Positions 61,112-62,500 of a stretch of DNA of 62,500 bases are shown piece after piece. The notes below the pieces were generated by a model. That model saw only the letters and a list, made by a program, of their open reading frames with translations, searched no databases and was not told where the DNA came from. This DNA is from Brevibacillus brevis (GTDB lineage Bacteria; Bacillota; Bacilli; Brevibacillales; Brevibacillaceae): NCBI RefSeq assembly GCF_022026395.1, contig NZ_CP041767.1:207501-270000 (forward strand), in the 5' to 3' direction. Position 1 is the first letter of the stretch. Each line of letters opens with the position of its first letter. A program made the translations under genes and the position numbers.

Positions 61112-61882
61112 TTAGTGAATTTCTTTGCTGTCTACACTTGTACCCGAAATGAGTTCAGATACAGTAACGAATTCATAGCCATCCTTACGTAGTTGATCAA
61201 TGATCACTGGGAGGGCAAGATGTGTATCTTTCGCAGAATCGCTCGCGTGCATCAGGACGATGTCTCCTGGATGAGCTTTCGATAATACATTATTGATGAT
61301 CACATCTGTTCCCGGATTGGTCCAATCTTTTGAGTCCGTATCCCATTGGATGACGGAATACCCCATGCGATTCGCGATTTCCAGCACTCGTTTGTCAAAA
61401 TCACCATTTGGCATCCGAATGAGTGTTGGTTTTTTTCCAGTCATTTCGGTTAAAATGGAGTCCGCTTTAGCCATTTGGGAGCGAATTTCTTCATCGGCGT
61501 ATTTGGTGTAGTTATCATGCTTGTGACCGTGCGAACCAATTTCAAAGCCATCCTCTTTGATTCGTTTCAAAATGTCCGGATGTCGTTGACTCCAAGGAGA
61601 GGAGAGGAAAAAGGTCGCTTTGTTTACTTTTTTTTCTTTCAACACATTCAGTATAGGTATTGCTCTTGTCTCTCCCCAGCTGATATCAAAGGTAAGGGCG
61701 ATTTTCTTTTCTTTGGTGTCGACCTTATAAATAGCTTGGGGGGCTTGCGTGCTGGTACCTTCAGCAAAAGCAGCAATTGAATCGCGTTCCGCATAACCAA
61801 TTCCGGCTGTTAGTACGATGGCCGCGACGATAATTAGGATTTGCTTTAGTCGTTTTGCACTGATCACGTAAATGAATTTCAT
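61112..61882 (-). CDS. pdaB: Polysaccharide deacetylase-family sporulation protein PdaB
   Basis: 256 aa, one N-terminal membrane segment (about 14-32), NodB domain from about 65. Motif 1 is TFDISWG instead of TFDDG, motif 2 SHGHKH is intact, motif 3 reads RMPNGDFD where many enzymes have R-P-P. The family is needed for spore maintenance; enzymatic activity is uncertain. The reverse-strand start at 61882 has AAAGGAGGTG. Confidence 0.92.
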   Translation of the reverse strand: MKFIYVISAKRLKQILIIVAAIVLTAGIGYAERDSIAAFAEGTSTQAPQAIYKVDTKEKKIALTFDISWGETRAIPILNVLKEKKVNKATFFLSSPWSQRHPDILKRIKEDGFEIGSHGHKHDNYTKYADEEIRSQMAKADSILTEMTGKKPTLIRMPNGDFDKRVLEIANRMGYSVIQWDTDSKDWTNPGTDVIINNVLSKAHPGDIVLMHASDSAKDTHLALPVIIDQLRKDGYEFVTVSELISGTSVDSKEIH

Positions 61883-62006
61883 GGATAGCACCTCCTTTGT
61901 CCGATAACAGTTTATGCAGGGAAGACAAGGATATTCTTTGGCCTGTTGGCTATTGTTGAGGTACAATGCATATAGTGAATTATGAGGCAGTAAAGGGGTG
62001 TGGTGC

Positions 62007-62500
62007 ATGGGCAGTCGATTGCGGCATTTATGGCTTGATAACCGAAAATATTTCTTCGCCGCATGCTTATTATTTTTTGGTGGTGCCTTGATTGGTTATT
62101 TTCAAGCACCGCTCGTTGAAGAGATGGTCGGTAAAATGATGGGCCAATTAAAGGAAATCGCTGAACGGATAAAAGAAAACGGCGGCGGACCTTTAGCGGT
62201 ATTCTGGATGATTTTTTCCAATAATGTTTTCAGTGCATTGATGATGATGGCCCTGGGAATATTGTTTGCATTGTTTCCCATAATTGGAATGCTCACGAAT
62301 GGAGTGCTGCTTGGATTTATCCTTTTCAAATACAGTGGGGTTGGAGTAAGTCCATGGCTTATTTTTAGTGCAGGGATTTTGCCGCATGGAATTTTTGAGC
62401 TCCCAGCTATCCTGTTTGCAGCGGGAGTTGGTATTCGTTTAGGGGTGCTGAGTTTACGATCAGTGGGAGTTCTAATCCAACCGCAAAAGCTGGCACGATT
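62007..62500 (+). CDS. Stage II sporulation protein M (SpoIIM)-like membrane protein, 3' end outside window
   Basis: The first 164 codons are open to the window edge. One helix near residues 15-33, an amphipathic loop (about 38-62) and three further helices, with F-S-N-N-x-F-S-A and NGVLLGFI, typical of the SpoIIM/DUF95 family. SpoIIM itself is part of the engulfment machinery; this may be a paralogue. AAAGGGGTG precedes ATG 62007. Divergent from pdaB. Confidence 0.8.
   Translation, partial: MGSRLRHLWLDNRKYFFAACLLFFGGALIGYFQAPLVEEMVGKMMGQLKEIAERIKENGGGPLAVFWMIFSNNVFSALMMMALGILFALFPIIGMLTNGVLLGFILFKYSGVGVSPWLIFSAGILPHGIFELPAILFAAGVGIRLGVLSLRSVGVLIQPQKLAR

Overview
The window is chromosomal DNA from an endospore-forming Firmicute. 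It holds the conserved block that runs in Bacillus subtilis from ctsR-mcsA-mcsB-clpC through the rpoBC, S10, spc and alpha ribosomal clusters to rplM-rpsI, followed by the sporulation and germination genes cwlD, salA/mrp, gerD, kbaA and pdaB. The protein sequences and the inserted genes look most like Brevibacillus (Paenibacillaceae). That assignment is recalled resemblance, not a search result. Strong GGAGG ribosome-binding sites and frequent GTG/TTG starts fit the same picture. I saw no rRNA, tRNA, insertion sequence or CRISPR array.

Layout: 1-224, tail of a HAD phosphatase. 313-8416, heat-shock operon ctsR-mcsA-mcsB-clpC under a CtsR operator, then radA, the c-di-AMP cyclase disA and pssA. 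8512-8907, a reverse-strand conserved gene. 9031-17161, yacL, ispD, ispF, gltX, then a Cys T-box controlling cysE-cysS-mrnC-rlmB-yacP. 17173-19112, sigH, rpmG, secE, nusG. 19121-29865, rplK-rplA, rplJ-rplL behind an L10 leader, rsmC-like ybxB, and rpoB-rpoC behind a structured leader. 29930-34801, L7Ae-like gene, rpsL, rpsG, fusA, tuf. 34955-36303, two inserted genes (EamA exporter and reverse-strand truncated haemoglobin). 36496-51528, S10, spc and alpha clusters with secY, adk, map, infA and rpoA. 51697-54927, ECF transporter ATPases and T component plus truA. 54965-56032, rplM-rpsI. 56096-57600, an AT-rich accessory insertion with a decayed locus, a small acidic protein and a secreted protein. 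57729-62500, cwlD, salA/mrp, gerD, kbaA, pdaB and the start of a SpoIIM-like gene.

The genes couple translation and transcription machinery (ribosomal proteins, elongation factors, RNA polymerase core, NusG, aminoacyl-tRNA synthetases, rRNA and tRNA modification) with protein export (SecE, SecY), stress proteolysis (CtsR-McsA-McsB-ClpC) and sporulation control (SigH, KbaA, DisA, GerD, CwlD, PdaB). Much of the unexplained content lies in 5' leaders. Besides the T-box and L10 leader, I see inverted repeats ahead of rpmG, nusG, rplK, rpoB, fusA, tuf, rpsJ, rplC, rpoA and rplM.

The best candidate for something undescribed is the 56096-57600 insertion. There a strong promoter and perfect ribosome-binding site lead into an immediately terminated frame, followed by a small acidic protein gene and a secreted protein gene that could be an immunity/toxin-like pair.
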